64,000 nt of DNA from Bacteroidota bacterium (GTDB taxonomy: Bacteria > Bacteroidota > Rhodothermia > Rhodothermales > UBA10348): contig JADFHF010000003.1 in assembly GCA_022567305.1 (NCBI GenBank), forward strand, positions 62,001-126,000. Direction: 5' to 3'. A program made the position numbers and the translations under genes. This document shows, one piece after another, positions 35,532 through 44,291 of the stretch. Position 1 is the first letter of the stretch; each line of letters opens with the position of its first letter. Under the pieces are notes generated by a model, which saw only the letters and a list, made by a program, of their open reading frames with translations, was not told the DNA's origin and did not search any database.

Positions 35532-36242
35532 ATGAACACGGTTTTTCATCCCGGCTCTGAGCGAGGAATTGTTGACCACGGCTGGTTACAGGCACGCCAT
35601 TCGTTCAGTTTTGCAGGTTTTTTCAACCCGGATCGGATGAATTTCGGAGCACTCCGTGTTCTCAACGACGATATCATCGCGCCCGGGAAAGGCTTCGGGA
35701 CCCACCCGCACGATAATATGGAAATCGTAACGATTCCGCAGTCGGGTATTGTAGAACACAAGGACAGTATGGGACACGTGCAGCAATTGTTGCCCGGGGA
35801 GGTTCAGGCGATGTCAGCGGGTTCGGGAATCCAGCATTCCGAGTACAATGGTTCGTCATCTGAACCGCTTAAGCTCTTCCAGATCTGGGTTCTGCCAAAG
35901 GAAAGAAACGTCAAACCTCAGTATGACCAGCGTGCGTTTCTAGAGGAAGATCGAAAGAACAGGTTTCAGTTTGTAGCGTCGCCCAACGGGATCGACGAAT
36001 CGCTCTCGATCAATCAGGATGCGTTTTTTTCACTCGCGGATTTCAATACCGAGAGCTCCCGGACGTACGAAATTCAAATGCCCCCAAACGGTTGTTACCT
36101 GTTTGTGATCGAAGGAACGATCCAGGTCGAAGGAGAAACACTGGGACCAAGAGACGCTTTTGGATTCTGGGACGCTCCGTCGGTCGACTTTCTGCCCACT
36201 GAAGACACACGGCTCCTTTGCATTGAAGTACCGATGCTCTAG
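35532..36242 (+). CDS. Pirin-family protein
   Basis: 236 aa. The cupin N-domain has GFGTHPHDNMEIVTIPQSG, VEHKDSMGHVQQLLPGEVQA and GIQHSEYNGS, giving the three His and one Glu expected for iron or nickel; LFQIWVLPKERNVKP follows. The C-domain resembles YhaK-type pirins (GCYLFVIEGTIQVEGETLGP). Members have quercetinase or redox-sensing roles. Single gene; a short leader separates it from the divergent amidase gene. Confidence 0.87.
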   Translation: MNTVFHPGSERGIVDHGWLQARHSFSFAGFFNPDRMNFGALRVLNDDIIAPGKGFGTHPHDNMEIVTIPQSGIVEHKDSMGHVQQLLPGEVQAMSAGSGIQHSEYNGSSSEPLKLFQIWVLPKERNVKPQYDQRAFLEEDRKNRFQFVASPNGIDESLSINQDAFFSLADFNTESSRTYEIQMPPNGCYLFVIEGTIQVEGETLGPRDAFGFWDAPSVDFLPTEDTRLLCIEVPML

Positions 36243-36328
36243 TCGCCGTTGTTATTTTCAATCTGTGCATACATTTCGATCACTCTCCGTACCACCCTCG
36301 AATGATTTCACCAGATAAAGAGGACTCA

Positions 36329-37144
36329 ATGAAGATTCACAATTGCAATTTTTCTCTGGCTATGGCACTGCTACTGATCGTAGGGACGGGTTGCGCTTCA
36401 ACCCAGGAGGTGACCCGGGCAATGCACGATTGGGAAGAGGGCCACACGGTTGCATATGAACTGGTTCGGGACCAAAACCAGATTTTGGAAATTCCCGGCC
36501 AGGGTACTCAGGAAACCCCCCGGTCTACCACAATCGGAATGTCGGTCGTCTCAACGGGTCCCTATCAGTTCATTATCTCAGTAACGGACGCGGAGGCCGT
36601 AAGATCGCCAACTCCGATTTCTGGACTCGTCGGGCTCGAAAGCGCGATTGTACTTGATGCGAATGGCCGTATCGTGACTGCTTCAGGGCTCAGTGATAAT
36701 TCCTACGTGACAGCAACAGGGGGAAGTGAGCAATTTCAGGAGCGTCTTCAGGGAATTTTTCTAGTGCTCCCGGATGAGCCGCTTGCAGCGGGCGTCTCGT
36801 GGACGCGAAAAACCACGATTCCGTTCTCGCAATCGGGACTAGACGGTACGAGCGAAACGACTGACAAATATCGTTGCACTGGACTCACCTCCTACCAAGA
36901 TGTCTCGGCTTTCGAGATCGAATTAACCAGCGAAGTTTCGCTGATAGGATCTGGAAATCAGGGAGGGGGAGAGATGGACGTTACGATGAGCGGTACTTTG
37001 AAAGGAACCCTCTATGTTGATGCATCTTCAGGAATACTATTGAGCGCTCACCAGTCGGGTGAAATATCGGGTATGATCGACATGGCTCAGATGTCTCTTC
37101 CCATGACCCTTGAACAAACGATGTCGATTAGCAGGGAAGAGTGA
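36329..37144 (+). CDS. Hypothetical lipoprotein
   Basis: 271 aa from ATG 36329 (GAGG 5 bases upstream). Type II signal SLAMALLLIVGTGC with lipobox Cys. Beta-rich body with GPYQFIISVTDAE, DEPLAAGVSWTRKTTIPFSQ and a final SLPMTLEQTMSISREE, reminiscent of DUF6263-like lipoproteins, which I cannot confirm. Convergent with the TetR gene; a 28-bp palindrome lies between the stops. Confidence 0.65.
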   Translation: MKIHNCNFSLAMALLLIVGTGCASTQEVTRAMHDWEEGHTVAYELVRDQNQILEIPGQGTQETPRSTTIGMSVVSTGPYQFIISVTDAEAVRSPTPISGLVGLESAIVLDANGRIVTASGLSDNSYVTATGGSEQFQERLQGIFLVLPDEPLAAGVSWTRKTTIPFSQSGLDGTSETTDKYRCTGLTSYQDVSAFEIELTSEVSLIGSGNQGGGEMDVTMSGTLKGTLYVDASSGILLSAHQSGEISGMIDMAQMSLPMTLEQTMSISREE

Positions 37145-37190
37145 GGGCCAAGGATTTATTGGTAGACGCTCTTTCTGGTGACGACGAGCG

Positions 37191-37218
37191 GTATTATTGA
37201 ACTATCGTTCAATAATAC
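37191..37218. promoter_or_regulatory. Perfect 28-bp palindrome downstream of tetR-type gene
   Basis: GTATTATTGAAC and GTTCAATAATAC flank TATC. It lies between the convergent stops at 37144 and 37222. Read on the other strand it matches 37840-37867 at 22 of 28 positions, so it is more likely a second operator than a terminator (AT-rich stem, no T-run). Confidence 0.5.
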
Positions 37219-37221
37219 TCT

Positions 37222-37803
37222 TCAATACAGCGGGCCCAGGGCCGAGGAGGCCATATCCACCAGTTCGCGGCGGGTGGCTCCGGCTTTCGAGGCGACCGCC
37301 ATACCGAGTATCGTGCAGGTCAGAGAGCTGGCAACGGCCGTGATATCAAGCGATTTCGACAGCTCACTACGTTCGGAGGCATTTAAAATCGCACGGCGAA
37401 AGCTCGTGTCCAGTCTTTTCATATAGAATCGAGCCTTCGTGGCCGCCGCTACGACGTGTTTGGATGCCTCAACAGCAGTGTTCGCAATCATGCATCCCTT
37501 TCTCGGCGTCTGGAGGTCGTAAAACTCGACAGCGAAAGCAAGGAATCGAACGATTTCCTGTTTTGAAGCCTCATTTCGTTCAAGTTCTTGGAAGCGCGGA
37601 TCCAAAATCGAACTTTCGTACCGTTCCAGGGCCTGTACAAAAAGCGATTCTTTGTCGCCGAATGCATTGTAAATGCTCTGACGACCCAGGCCCAGCGCTT
37701 CGACAATGTCTCGGGTCGTTGTCGCAATGTACCCATTCGCCCAGAACAGCGTCATTGCCTTTTCCAGTGCAATCTGTACGTCAAATTCGCGTGGCCTGGC
37801 CAT
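37222..37803 (-). CDS. TetR/AcrR-family transcriptional regulator
   Basis: 193 aa. The N-terminal HTH is clear: IALEKAMTLFWANGYIATTT, RDIVEALGLGRQSIYNAFGD and KESLFVQALERYE. The C-terminal ligand domain is all-helical with SLTCTILGMAVASKAGATRR. A palindrome of the same sequence class lies 37 bp upstream of the start and another just after the stop, pointing to autoregulation. No obviously regulated divergent gene is present, so the effector and regulon are unknown. Confidence 0.87.
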   Translation of the reverse strand: MARPREFDVQIALEKAMTLFWANGYIATTTRDIVEALGLGRQSIYNAFGDKESLFVQALERYESSILDPRFQELERNEASKQEIVRFLAFAVEFYDLQTPRKGCMIANTAVEASKHVVAAATKARFYMKRLDTSFRRAILNASERSELSKSLDITAVASSLTCTILGMAVASKAGATRRELVDMASSALGPLY

Positions 37804-37839
37804 ATTGCTAATTCTGATGTCTACAACACTCAGGTCCCA

Positions 37840-37867
37840 ATATAATAGAACGATAGATCAATAATGA
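37840..37867. promoter_or_regulatory. Putative TetR operator upstream of regulator gene
   Basis: Imperfect palindrome containing TAGAACGATAGATCAATA (37846-37863), with the centre GAACGATAGATC. It shares 22 of 28 positions with the reverse complement of 37191-37218. It sits 37-64 bp upstream of the TetR start at 37803, over its likely promoter. Confidence 0.55.
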
Positions 37868-37904
37868 ATTCAATATCTCTAGCCTGTGGCTTACCACCAG
37901 ACCT

Positions 37905-39329
37905 TTATCGAAGCAAAACGATTGGCATCGTCTCCGTAGCTCCGTCAACCCGGAGCATAAAGAAGTACAGACCATTTGTCAGACGGCGTCCGTTAGCACT
38001 GCGACCGTCCCACATCTCTTCGAAACCACCGGGTGCCCTCGGCTCATCGACCAGCGTTCGCACGACGACCCCGAGTGAATTGTACACTTTCAGAACTATG
38101 CGGGCAGATTGCTGAATTGAAAATCGGATACGGGTCGCCTGCCTGAATGGATTAGGGAAACTTTGAGAAAGCTCGTATTCACGTGGAGTCCCCGGATACA
38201 AATCAACAACCGAGGTGCTCTCATTTTCATCATAGCGATATACGTATCTACCGACCGCGTACGCGAGCGTCTCATTGACGACGTGTATTCGGCTGATGCT
38301 GCCGTCGAGTTCTCCGCCCGTGCTTATCGGACTGTACGGAGTAAGCGATTCCCAAAAAACGCCCCCGGTAATGGTCACCGAGCTAATCCCATGACCGCTG
38401 GTCCATCCGGTATTCTCTGTAACAAACCCAATCGCTTGAAGGCCAAACGGTACGATGTTGTCGATCACCTCGATTTCAGCCCAATTAATTCCCATATCAG
38501 CCGTTTTCATGACCTTCGAATACCGATTCTTTCGATTGTTCAGGTACTCGATCGACAGATACCCGGCCGTTGAATTCGGAAACGAGAATTGGGCTCCCCA
38601 TTCTCCGTCTACACCCGTCTTCTTGAATGTCGGAATCACTTCATGCCAGGTATCTCCGCTGTCCTCGGTTCTGAGTATGACTGCATCCCCGAAAAAGTCC
38701 TCTCTCGTTCCTCCAGTGATGAGTCCAAGCTGATTATCGACGAAATAGATATCCAGAGCTGTTTGTGCTTGAACACCGATTCGTTTTCCGATCCATGTTG
38801 CTCCACCAGTCGAGGAGGCCAGAAACCACGGACCCCCTGTCGTAGAACCCGTGGCATAAATCACCAGGTCATTTACGACCCAGATTGCGCTAATCCCAAA
38901 CGGAATCGCTCCTTCGATTCGGCCTGTGATATCTGTCCATGTCTCACCGCCGTCATGCGTTTCAAATAGGACATGTCCCTTGGTTTCCGAGCCGACCCAT
39001 CCAGTCTGTTCATTCGCAAAGGCGACCGCGCGAAATTCGATCTCGTTCTCATCTTGGAACTGTTTTAGCCACGTCTCTCCTCGGTCATCGGTCCGGTAAA
39101 TCTGGCTTTCATCGTCTACCAGCCAGCCCGTTGACTCGCTAATAAAGAAGATGTCACGATGACGACTGCCCTCGCCAGCATCTGGGGAGTCGGGTAGATA
39201 CTTCCACGACCCGGGAGGAAACTGAGCATGTATCCGAACCGGCATCACCAGGCACCAAAAGACGCCAAGGGCCAACAGAATGCGCAGGGTTGCCCGATGA
39301 TTGGGCCCTTTTAGAGCCTGAAAAAACAA
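37905..39329 (-). CDS. Secreted BNR-repeat protein with T9SS-type C-terminal sorting domain
   Basis: 474 aa. Signal peptide: LALGVFWCLVMPVRIHAQ. Propeller blades carry Asp-box motifs (IYRTDDRGETWLKQ, LFETHDGGETWTDI, ILRTEDSGDTWHEV, VMKTADMGINWAEI). The C-terminus has YELSQSFPNPFRQATRIRFS, VYNSLGVVVRTL, NGLYFFMLR and a final VLLR, the type A sorting and FlgD-like layout that anchors proteins at the surface in Bacteroidota relatives. Tandem paralogue of the next gene upstream (39414), same order of features. Confidence 0.8.
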   Translation of the reverse strand: MFFQALKGPNHRATLRILLALGVFWCLVMPVRIHAQFPPGSWKYLPDSPDAGEGSRHRDIFFISESTGWLVDDESQIYRTDDRGETWLKQFQDENEIEFRAVAFANEQTGWVGSETKGHVLFETHDGGETWTDITGRIEGAIPFGISAIWVVNDLVIYATGSTTGGPWFLASSTGGATWIGKRIGVQAQTALDIYFVDNQLGLITGGTREDFFGDAVILRTEDSGDTWHEVIPTFKKTGVDGEWGAQFSFPNSTAGYLSIEYLNNRKNRYSKVMKTADMGINWAEIEVIDNIVPFGLQAIGFVTENTGWTSGHGISSVTITGGVFWESLTPYSPISTGGELDGSISRIHVVNETLAYAVGRYVYRYDENESTSVVDLYPGTPREYELSQSFPNPFRQATRIRFSIQQSARIVLKVYNSLGVVVRTLVDEPRAPGGFEEMWDGRSANGRRLTNGLYFFMLRVDGATETMPIVLLR

Positions 39330-39413
39330 AATAAGAGGTCCTCCGCGTATCTGGAGGTGAGAATGAGGAAGCTACAAGGTTTGGGACCTGTGGTCACAAA
39401 TTTCAATCCGGGC

Positions 39414-40865
39414 TCAACGAAGAAGCACGGCTTGCTTCATCTCGATCTGCTCACCGATATCCATCAGGTACAGGTAGGTTCCGTTTGCCAGTCTGGACCC
39501 GGCATCATTCCTACCGTCCCACGTCAAGGTGTACTTTCCGGGCGATTGAAATTCACTCATGAGCGTCCGAACTTCTCGTCCAAGAATGTCGCGGACCGTA
39601 ATACGCACGTCAACATTTTCGAAGAGCGTATAACCGATGGTTGTGCTTTTCTGGAATGGGTTCGGATAGTTTTGATCCATCCGGAATTGAGCGGGGCGTT
39701 CAGGGAAATTCTCGGTTATGTTGTTTACGGGTATCGTGCCTTCGAATTTATACGTGAATTTGCCTACCGCATAGGCCATCGTGTTATCGAGCACAAAGAT
39801 TCGATTCGTCCTACCGTCCAGCTCCCCGTTGGGATTGTTTTCAGGATTGTAGTCGGGAATTTGTCGCCACGTAATTCCGCCGTCGATGGTCACAGAGGTT
39901 TGGCCGCGACCCGTGGCCCATCCGATGTCCTCCGTGATGAACCCGATGCCTTGAAGCCCTGCCGCCTGCGTGCTGCCCGGAATATGATGTTCAGTCCACG
40001 TGAGACCCCCGTCCACCGTTTTGAGGTATTTAGCAGGCTCGTTGTTGCTACTCCCATTGTATTCAAGGGATACGTAGCCAACCATGTCGCTGGGGAAAGA
40101 GATTTTCCATCCCCACTCCCCTGGAACGTTAGAACTGCGACTCGTCTGATGCACCTGCGTCCAGTTGGATCCGCCGTCGGTCGTTCTCAGAACAACGGCA
40201 TTGCCGTGCAACATTTCGTCGGTGCCAGCCGTGCCGCCTACTGCATAACCCTCATTTTTGTTTTTGAAATACACGTCGACGAGAGCCTTGGCTCCGGCGC
40301 CGACCACTTTGCTGGTCCAGGTTAAACCCCCATCTTCGGATTTTACGAACCACGGCCCTCCGAAATAGGCTCCAACACCGAATATCGTTTTCTCATCGAC
40401 TGCCCACAACCCGCAAATGGACTGAGGTGCAGTTCCCTTTATTCGTGACGTGAGATTGATCCAGTTTCGGCCTCCGTCAAAGGTTTGAAAAAGAACGCGT
40501 CCCGCGTTAAGAGATCCAACAAATCCGATTCGATCATTGACGAAAACCGTGCTTCGATATTGTAAAAACAGATCGGAGTGAAGTAATTCCCAGGTCGTAC
40601 CGCCGTCTTTCGTTCCGTGAACCTCACCACTGCGGTTCACGACCCAGCCTTCGTTTTCATTAATAAAGACGACGTCGTCGTGTCTTTGAATTGCCTCAGG
40701 ACCTTCCGGCAGCACTTGCCAGCGGCCTTCAACAGCCTGGGCAGATGATTCTGCTACGAACACGAGCCCAATACATAGCGTGCAGATTATCCCCCAAATC
40801 GCTGGAATGTTGGGCCTGATCTTAACTTGAGAGGAGATCATAAGTCTGGAAAATGATATAGTCAT
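39414..40865 (-). CDS. Secreted BNR-repeat protein with T9SS-type C-terminal sorting domain
   Basis: 483 aa (a later ATG at 40841 is also possible). Signal peptide: IWGIICTLCIGLVFVAESSA. Blades include GTKDGGTTWELLH, LFQTFDGGRNWINL, VLRTTDGGSNWTQV and YLKTVDGGLTWTEH. The C-terminus has FRMDQNYPNPFQKSTTIGYT, VRDILGREVRTL, NGTYLYLMD and VLLR. It closely parallels the protein encoded at 37905, so the pair arose by duplication. An antisense 322-aa ORF over it is not a gene. Confidence 0.8.
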   Translation of the reverse strand: MTISFSRLMISSQVKIRPNIPAIWGIICTLCIGLVFVAESSAQAVEGRWQVLPEGPEAIQRHDDVVFINENEGWVVNRSGEVHGTKDGGTTWELLHSDLFLQYRSTVFVNDRIGFVGSLNAGRVLFQTFDGGRNWINLTSRIKGTAPQSICGLWAVDEKTIFGVGAYFGGPWFVKSEDGGLTWTSKVVGAGAKALVDVYFKNKNEGYAVGGTAGTDEMLHGNAVVLRTTDGGSNWTQVHQTSRSSNVPGEWGWKISFPSDMVGYVSLEYNGSSNNEPAKYLKTVDGGLTWTEHHIPGSTQAAGLQGIGFITEDIGWATGRGQTSVTIDGGITWRQIPDYNPENNPNGELDGRTNRIFVLDNTMAYAVGKFTYKFEGTIPVNNITENFPERPAQFRMDQNYPNPFQKSTTIGYTLFENVDVRITVRDILGREVRTLMSEFQSPGKYTLTWDGRNDAGSRLANGTYLYLMDIGEQIEMKQAVLLR

Positions 40866-40946
40866 TCAGGAAATAGTAAGTAGAAGACGGTTAATGCGTC
40901 AGGTCATTTAGAACGCCCTAAAGACAAGCCCGCGGTCAACAACCCA

Positions 40947-41988
40947 CTAATCTACCGATTCGAGCGTTTTTGGTAAGAAAAACTTTACGATGATGGGGCT
41001 TACGATTTGAGGTTGCTCCAAATGCGGTAGATGTGCGGCCTGAGCCACCGGGTTAAACTCGGCGCCCGTGATCTCTGCCACGACTCGGCTTTCGATGAAG
41101 GGTAAAGTCACGTCATGTTCTCACGAGAGTAGTAAAATGGGCTTGTCGGTCGTTGCCCGGAATCGAAAATTTTCTTGATGGTCGATCGTCGCGAAGTTGT
41201 AACACGTCGAGATTCGCGAATGGCGAACCCCCCTGAATCGGATCTGAATCTTGTCTCGATCCAGTCTGGAAAGCGGTTCGGGATGAGAAAATCAATCGAC
41301 TGACCTTCGGCCGTGGCGTCCTGTTGGGAGAGAACAAAGGTATTTTGGAAAGCCATTCAGGGAGGCCGGATGGTGGAAATTGTCGGTACGCGGGAACAAC
41401 GAATGCGATTCGCCTCACGTCGCCCGGATTTACCGATGCGTACGACGCGGGGACCAATCCCCCCAGAGACAGGCCCATTGAATCGTATGGTTTTCGTGGT
41501 CCGAGATTGTCTACTCATTTCGAAATTCGTCGTTCGTAGAGCGCCCGATCATAGCGAACGATCGACTGATCTGAAAAACCTCGTCCATAATAATTGTATC
41601 TGAGGACCCGAAATCCGGCATCCACGAGGCCGTCGTACGTGACATCGAAGATGTAGTCGAGCAGGCTCGCCCTGGAAATCATGATGACTGTCTGTGCGGA
41701 GTCCGCTCCCGAAAGTTGATATTCGGTAATCCTGTCCGACAGCGTGACATCGGACTCATCCGTAGTCGCCCGAATTTCGTCCGATACGACGGCCTTCTTC
41801 CCATCGAGCGATACATACAGAAGAAGTGGAACACCGACACCAAGCGCTAGAACGACAGCGACGGCGCGACGAATACGAGTAGAAATTTGAATACGAATGG
41901 CTAACGGGAAATAGGTCGCCGCTACAAGAATTTGGCAAACCAAGCATTTAACGCTACCGGGCAGAAGACAGGCTGACAACCGTTTCAA
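40947..41988 (-). pseudogene. Frameshifted alpha/beta hydrolase
   Basis: Pieces of one alpha/beta hydrolase lie in several minus-strand frames. 41515-41988: N-terminal membrane segment and TVIMISRASLLDYIFDVTYD with YNYYGRGFSD. 41113-41478: the nucleophile elbow MGLSLGG and AFVVPAYRQ. 41108-41356: LSQQDATAEGQSIDFLIPNR. 40947-41110: VTLPFIESRVVAEI and AQAAHLPHLEQPQIVSPIIV, the C-terminal His region, ending at TAG 40947. At least three frame changes are needed to join them, so the gene is dead unless the assembly is wrong here. Confidence 0.7.
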
Positions 41989-42045
41989 TGAATCACGGTT
42001 TGTTGGTCCGGTAGGCCAGCGGCCGACTCAATGGTTTATTTCCAC

Positions 42046-43014
42046 CTATAGATTTTTGGCCGCCTCGATAAGCAGCGCTACGTTTCTCATTCCCTCGTGG
42101 CCATCCACTTCCGGTGCGCGACCGTCTCGAATGGCCTCGACAAAATCTCGAATCTCTCCCTCGTACGGATTTACAACTTCATACTCGAGAGGTGAACCGT
42201 TAAATAAAATCGCACCCGCTCCGTGTCGGCCCAGCGTGTCGTCACATATCACGGTTCCATCCGATCCGTAGATTTCAACGCGCGAAGCCGAATCGAAAAG
42301 AACGGACGTACAGAATTCGGCCGTAGCACCTGACTCAAATCTAGCCGAAACAATGGCCGTTTCATCGTGTGGGGTCTCCCAAACCGAGCCACCTGTTACC
42401 GCCTGAATGGCAACGACTTCACCTGCTTCAGGGCGAAGCATCCATCGAATCAGATCCAGACAGTGTGTTCCATTTGCCGCAAGGCTCCACCAGCGCCCTG
42501 TTGCGGCGAAAGCCCGCCAATCGGAATCGTCAGCGGCCCTGAAGGTCCAATGTACGCGGATGTGTCGAACGGACCCGATTTCTCCTTGTTGAATGCGATC
42601 CCGGACAGTCCGGAGACCCGTGTGCCATCGGAGGTGGTATGCAATCGCGAGCACGCGCCCGCCCGTTTGGCATGCATCAATGATAGATTGTGCTTCTGCT
42701 ACCGATGTCGCCATCGGTTTTTCCACAAATACATGTTTGCCTGCTTCGGCCGCCGTGCAGGCCTGCTCGGCGTGAAAGCGATCCGGGGTCGCAATGATTA
42801 CAGCATCCAATTCGGAATCGGCGAGCATAGAGCTGAGATCCGTGTGCGCAGGGTTCGGAGAGATGGCTCCATGTTTTTCGGCAAAGTTGGACGCCCGCCG
42901 AAGATCTCGGCTCAGGACGCTCCATAATACGGCATCGTCTAAGGCTCCGATGCCGGGCGCCAGCTGATCGTCTGAGATTCTGCCGGGTCCAATAATTCCA
43001 ATTCGAATGCTCAC
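42046..43014 (-). CDS. Gfo/Idh/MocA-family oxidoreductase
   Basis: 322 aa. The N-terminal Rossmann fold has IRIGIIGPGRISDDQL, DAVIIATPDRFHAEQA and HVFVEKPMATSVAEAQSIID (the EKP motif). The C-terminal alpha/beta domain includes RWWSLAANGTHCLDLIRWML and GMRNVALLIEAAK. It should use NAD(P) to oxidise or reduce a sugar or cyclitol. Short protein for the family but complete. Divergent from the ada-type gene over about 145 bp. Confidence 0.87.
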   Translation of the reverse strand: MSIRIGIIGPGRISDDQLAPGIGALDDAVLWSVLSRDLRRASNFAEKHGAISPNPAHTDLSSMLADSELDAVIIATPDRFHAEQACTAAEAGKHVFVEKPMATSVAEAQSIIDACQTGGRVLAIAYHLRWHTGLRTVRDRIQQGEIGSVRHIRVHWTFRAADDSDWRAFAATGRWWSLAANGTHCLDLIRWMLRPEAGEVVAIQAVTGGSVWETPHDETAIVSARFESGATAEFCTSVLFDSASRVEIYGSDGTVICDDTLGRHGAGAILFNGSPLEYEVVNPYEGEIRDFVEAIRDGRAPEVDGHEGMRNVALLIEAAKNL

Positions 43015-43066
43015 GTTGAACGCTTTTCAAAAAGTTGTGACGCAGAATTCCGTACCGGAATCTGTG

Positions 43067-43106
43067 GCAAAAAAATCCACCGCAAATAATTCAGTGCGAA
43101 AAAATC
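43067..43106. repeat. Two 11-bp direct repeats in the ada-type promoter
   Basis: GCAAAAAAATC (43067-43077) and GCGAAAAAATC (43096-43106) differ by one base and are 29 bp apart, about 55-95 bp before the ATG at 43161. CCACCG/CGGTGG flanks also form a 6-bp inverted pair. Position suits binding of the encoded activator, but this is not shown. Confidence 0.4.
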
Positions 43107-43160
43107 GGTGGCCACCCCGCAGGGAGGCATCGTACCTTGATTTCAAAATTGAGCACGAAT

Positions 43161-44291
43161 ATGAACACCATTGAGCCCCGATCGCGCGAACTACCATCCC
43201 GCTCTGAAATGATAAGGGCTTTCGAGTCCAGAGACTCGTCCTATGATGGTATTTTTGTTACGGGTGTTAAAACGACCGGGATTTTCTGCAGACCGACTTG
43301 TTCAGCGAAAAAACCACTCGTTGAAAACATTGAATTTTTTGTCTCACCGCGTGAAGCGCTCTTCGCGGGATTTCGCCCGTGCAAGCGTTGCAAGCCGATG
43401 GAATCGGCGGCTCAGCCGCCCGAATGGCTGACCCCACTCCTGGAGAAAATTGAAGGCGACCCTTCTCGTCGGTGGCAGGATGGAGACCTCCGCGAATTCG
43501 GTTTGCAACCCGATCGCGTGCGAAGGTGGTTTAAGAAACACCACGAAATGACCTTTCAGGCGTACAGTCGGGCGCGACGATTGGGAACGGCCCTCGGCCA
43601 ACTTCAGCTGGGCGAAGAGGTAACGTCCGCGGCCTACGAGGCGGGATTTGAGTCGCTTAGTGGATTTAATGATGCCGTACAAAGACTCCATGGAACGGCG
43701 CCATCCAATTTACGCGAGTCTCGTACGCTTTGGACGACGCGCCTGCCGACACCTCTCGGACCGATGATCGCGTGCGCGACAAACGAAGCCCTCTGTCTCT
43801 TAGAATTTGCCGATAGACGAATGTTGGAGACACAGCTAAAGCGAACACAGAAAAGATTGGATGCCGTACTCGTCCCTGGAGAAAACGATGTATTGCAAGC
43901 GGTTGCCGAGGAACTAAAGAAATACTTTTCGGCCAGACTGCAGACGTTTTCTACACCGTTAGAGTTGAAGGGAACGCCGTTTCAAGAAGAAGTATGGCGG
44001 CAGCTCCTAGAGATCCCATTTGGCACGACCACGTCATATGCCGAGCTCGCAGAATCCATTGGCCATCCGAAAGCCGTGCGAGCGGTTGCCCGGGCGAATG
44101 GGGACAATCGAATGGCCATTATCATTCCGTGTCACCGCGTGATTGGTCAAGATGGGACGCTTACGGGATACGGAGGAGGATTATGGCGAAAACGTCGTCT
44201 CCTCGATCTGGAAACAGGGCAATTGGTCTTGGGTGAGGAGCTGGAATCAAGTCTCGCTCGAGCCGGTAGGTTCAGCCTTTCCCCTCACTAG
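43161..44291 (+). CDS. ada: Ada-type DNA repair protein / transcription activator
   Basis: 376 aa from ATG 43161. N-terminal zinc/methyl-acceptor domain: TTGIFCRPTCSAKKP, FFVSPREALFAGFRPCKRCK (four Cys). A reduced AraC-like helix-turn-helix follows (LREFGLQPDRVRRWFKKHHE, AYEAGFESLSGFNDAVQRLH), then the O6-alkylguanine transferase with GTPFQEEVWRQLLEIPFGTT and active-site IIPCHRVIGQDG. It repairs alkylated DNA and probably activates its own promoter. Its 3' end overlaps the convergent zinc permease gene by 45 bp. Confidence 0.9.
   Translation: MNTIEPRSRELPSRSEMIRAFESRDSSYDGIFVTGVKTTGIFCRPTCSAKKPLVENIEFFVSPREALFAGFRPCKRCKPMESAAQPPEWLTPLLEKIEGDPSRRWQDGDLREFGLQPDRVRRWFKKHHEMTFQAYSRARRLGTALGQLQLGEEVTSAAYEAGFESLSGFNDAVQRLHGTAPSNLRESRTLWTTRLPTPLGPMIACATNEALCLLEFADRRMLETQLKRTQKRLDAVLVPGENDVLQAVAEELKKYFSARLQTFSTPLELKGTPFQEEVWRQLLEIPFGTTTSYAELAESIGHPKAVRAVARANGDNRMAIIIPCHRVIGQDGTLTGYGGGLWRKRRLLDLETGQLVLGEELESSLARAGRFSLSPH

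Noticed and set aside
39357-40325. 322-aa plus-strand ORF
   Set aside because: Lies antisense to a well-supported BNR/T9SS gene, has no motif, and its composition is that of a shadow frame.
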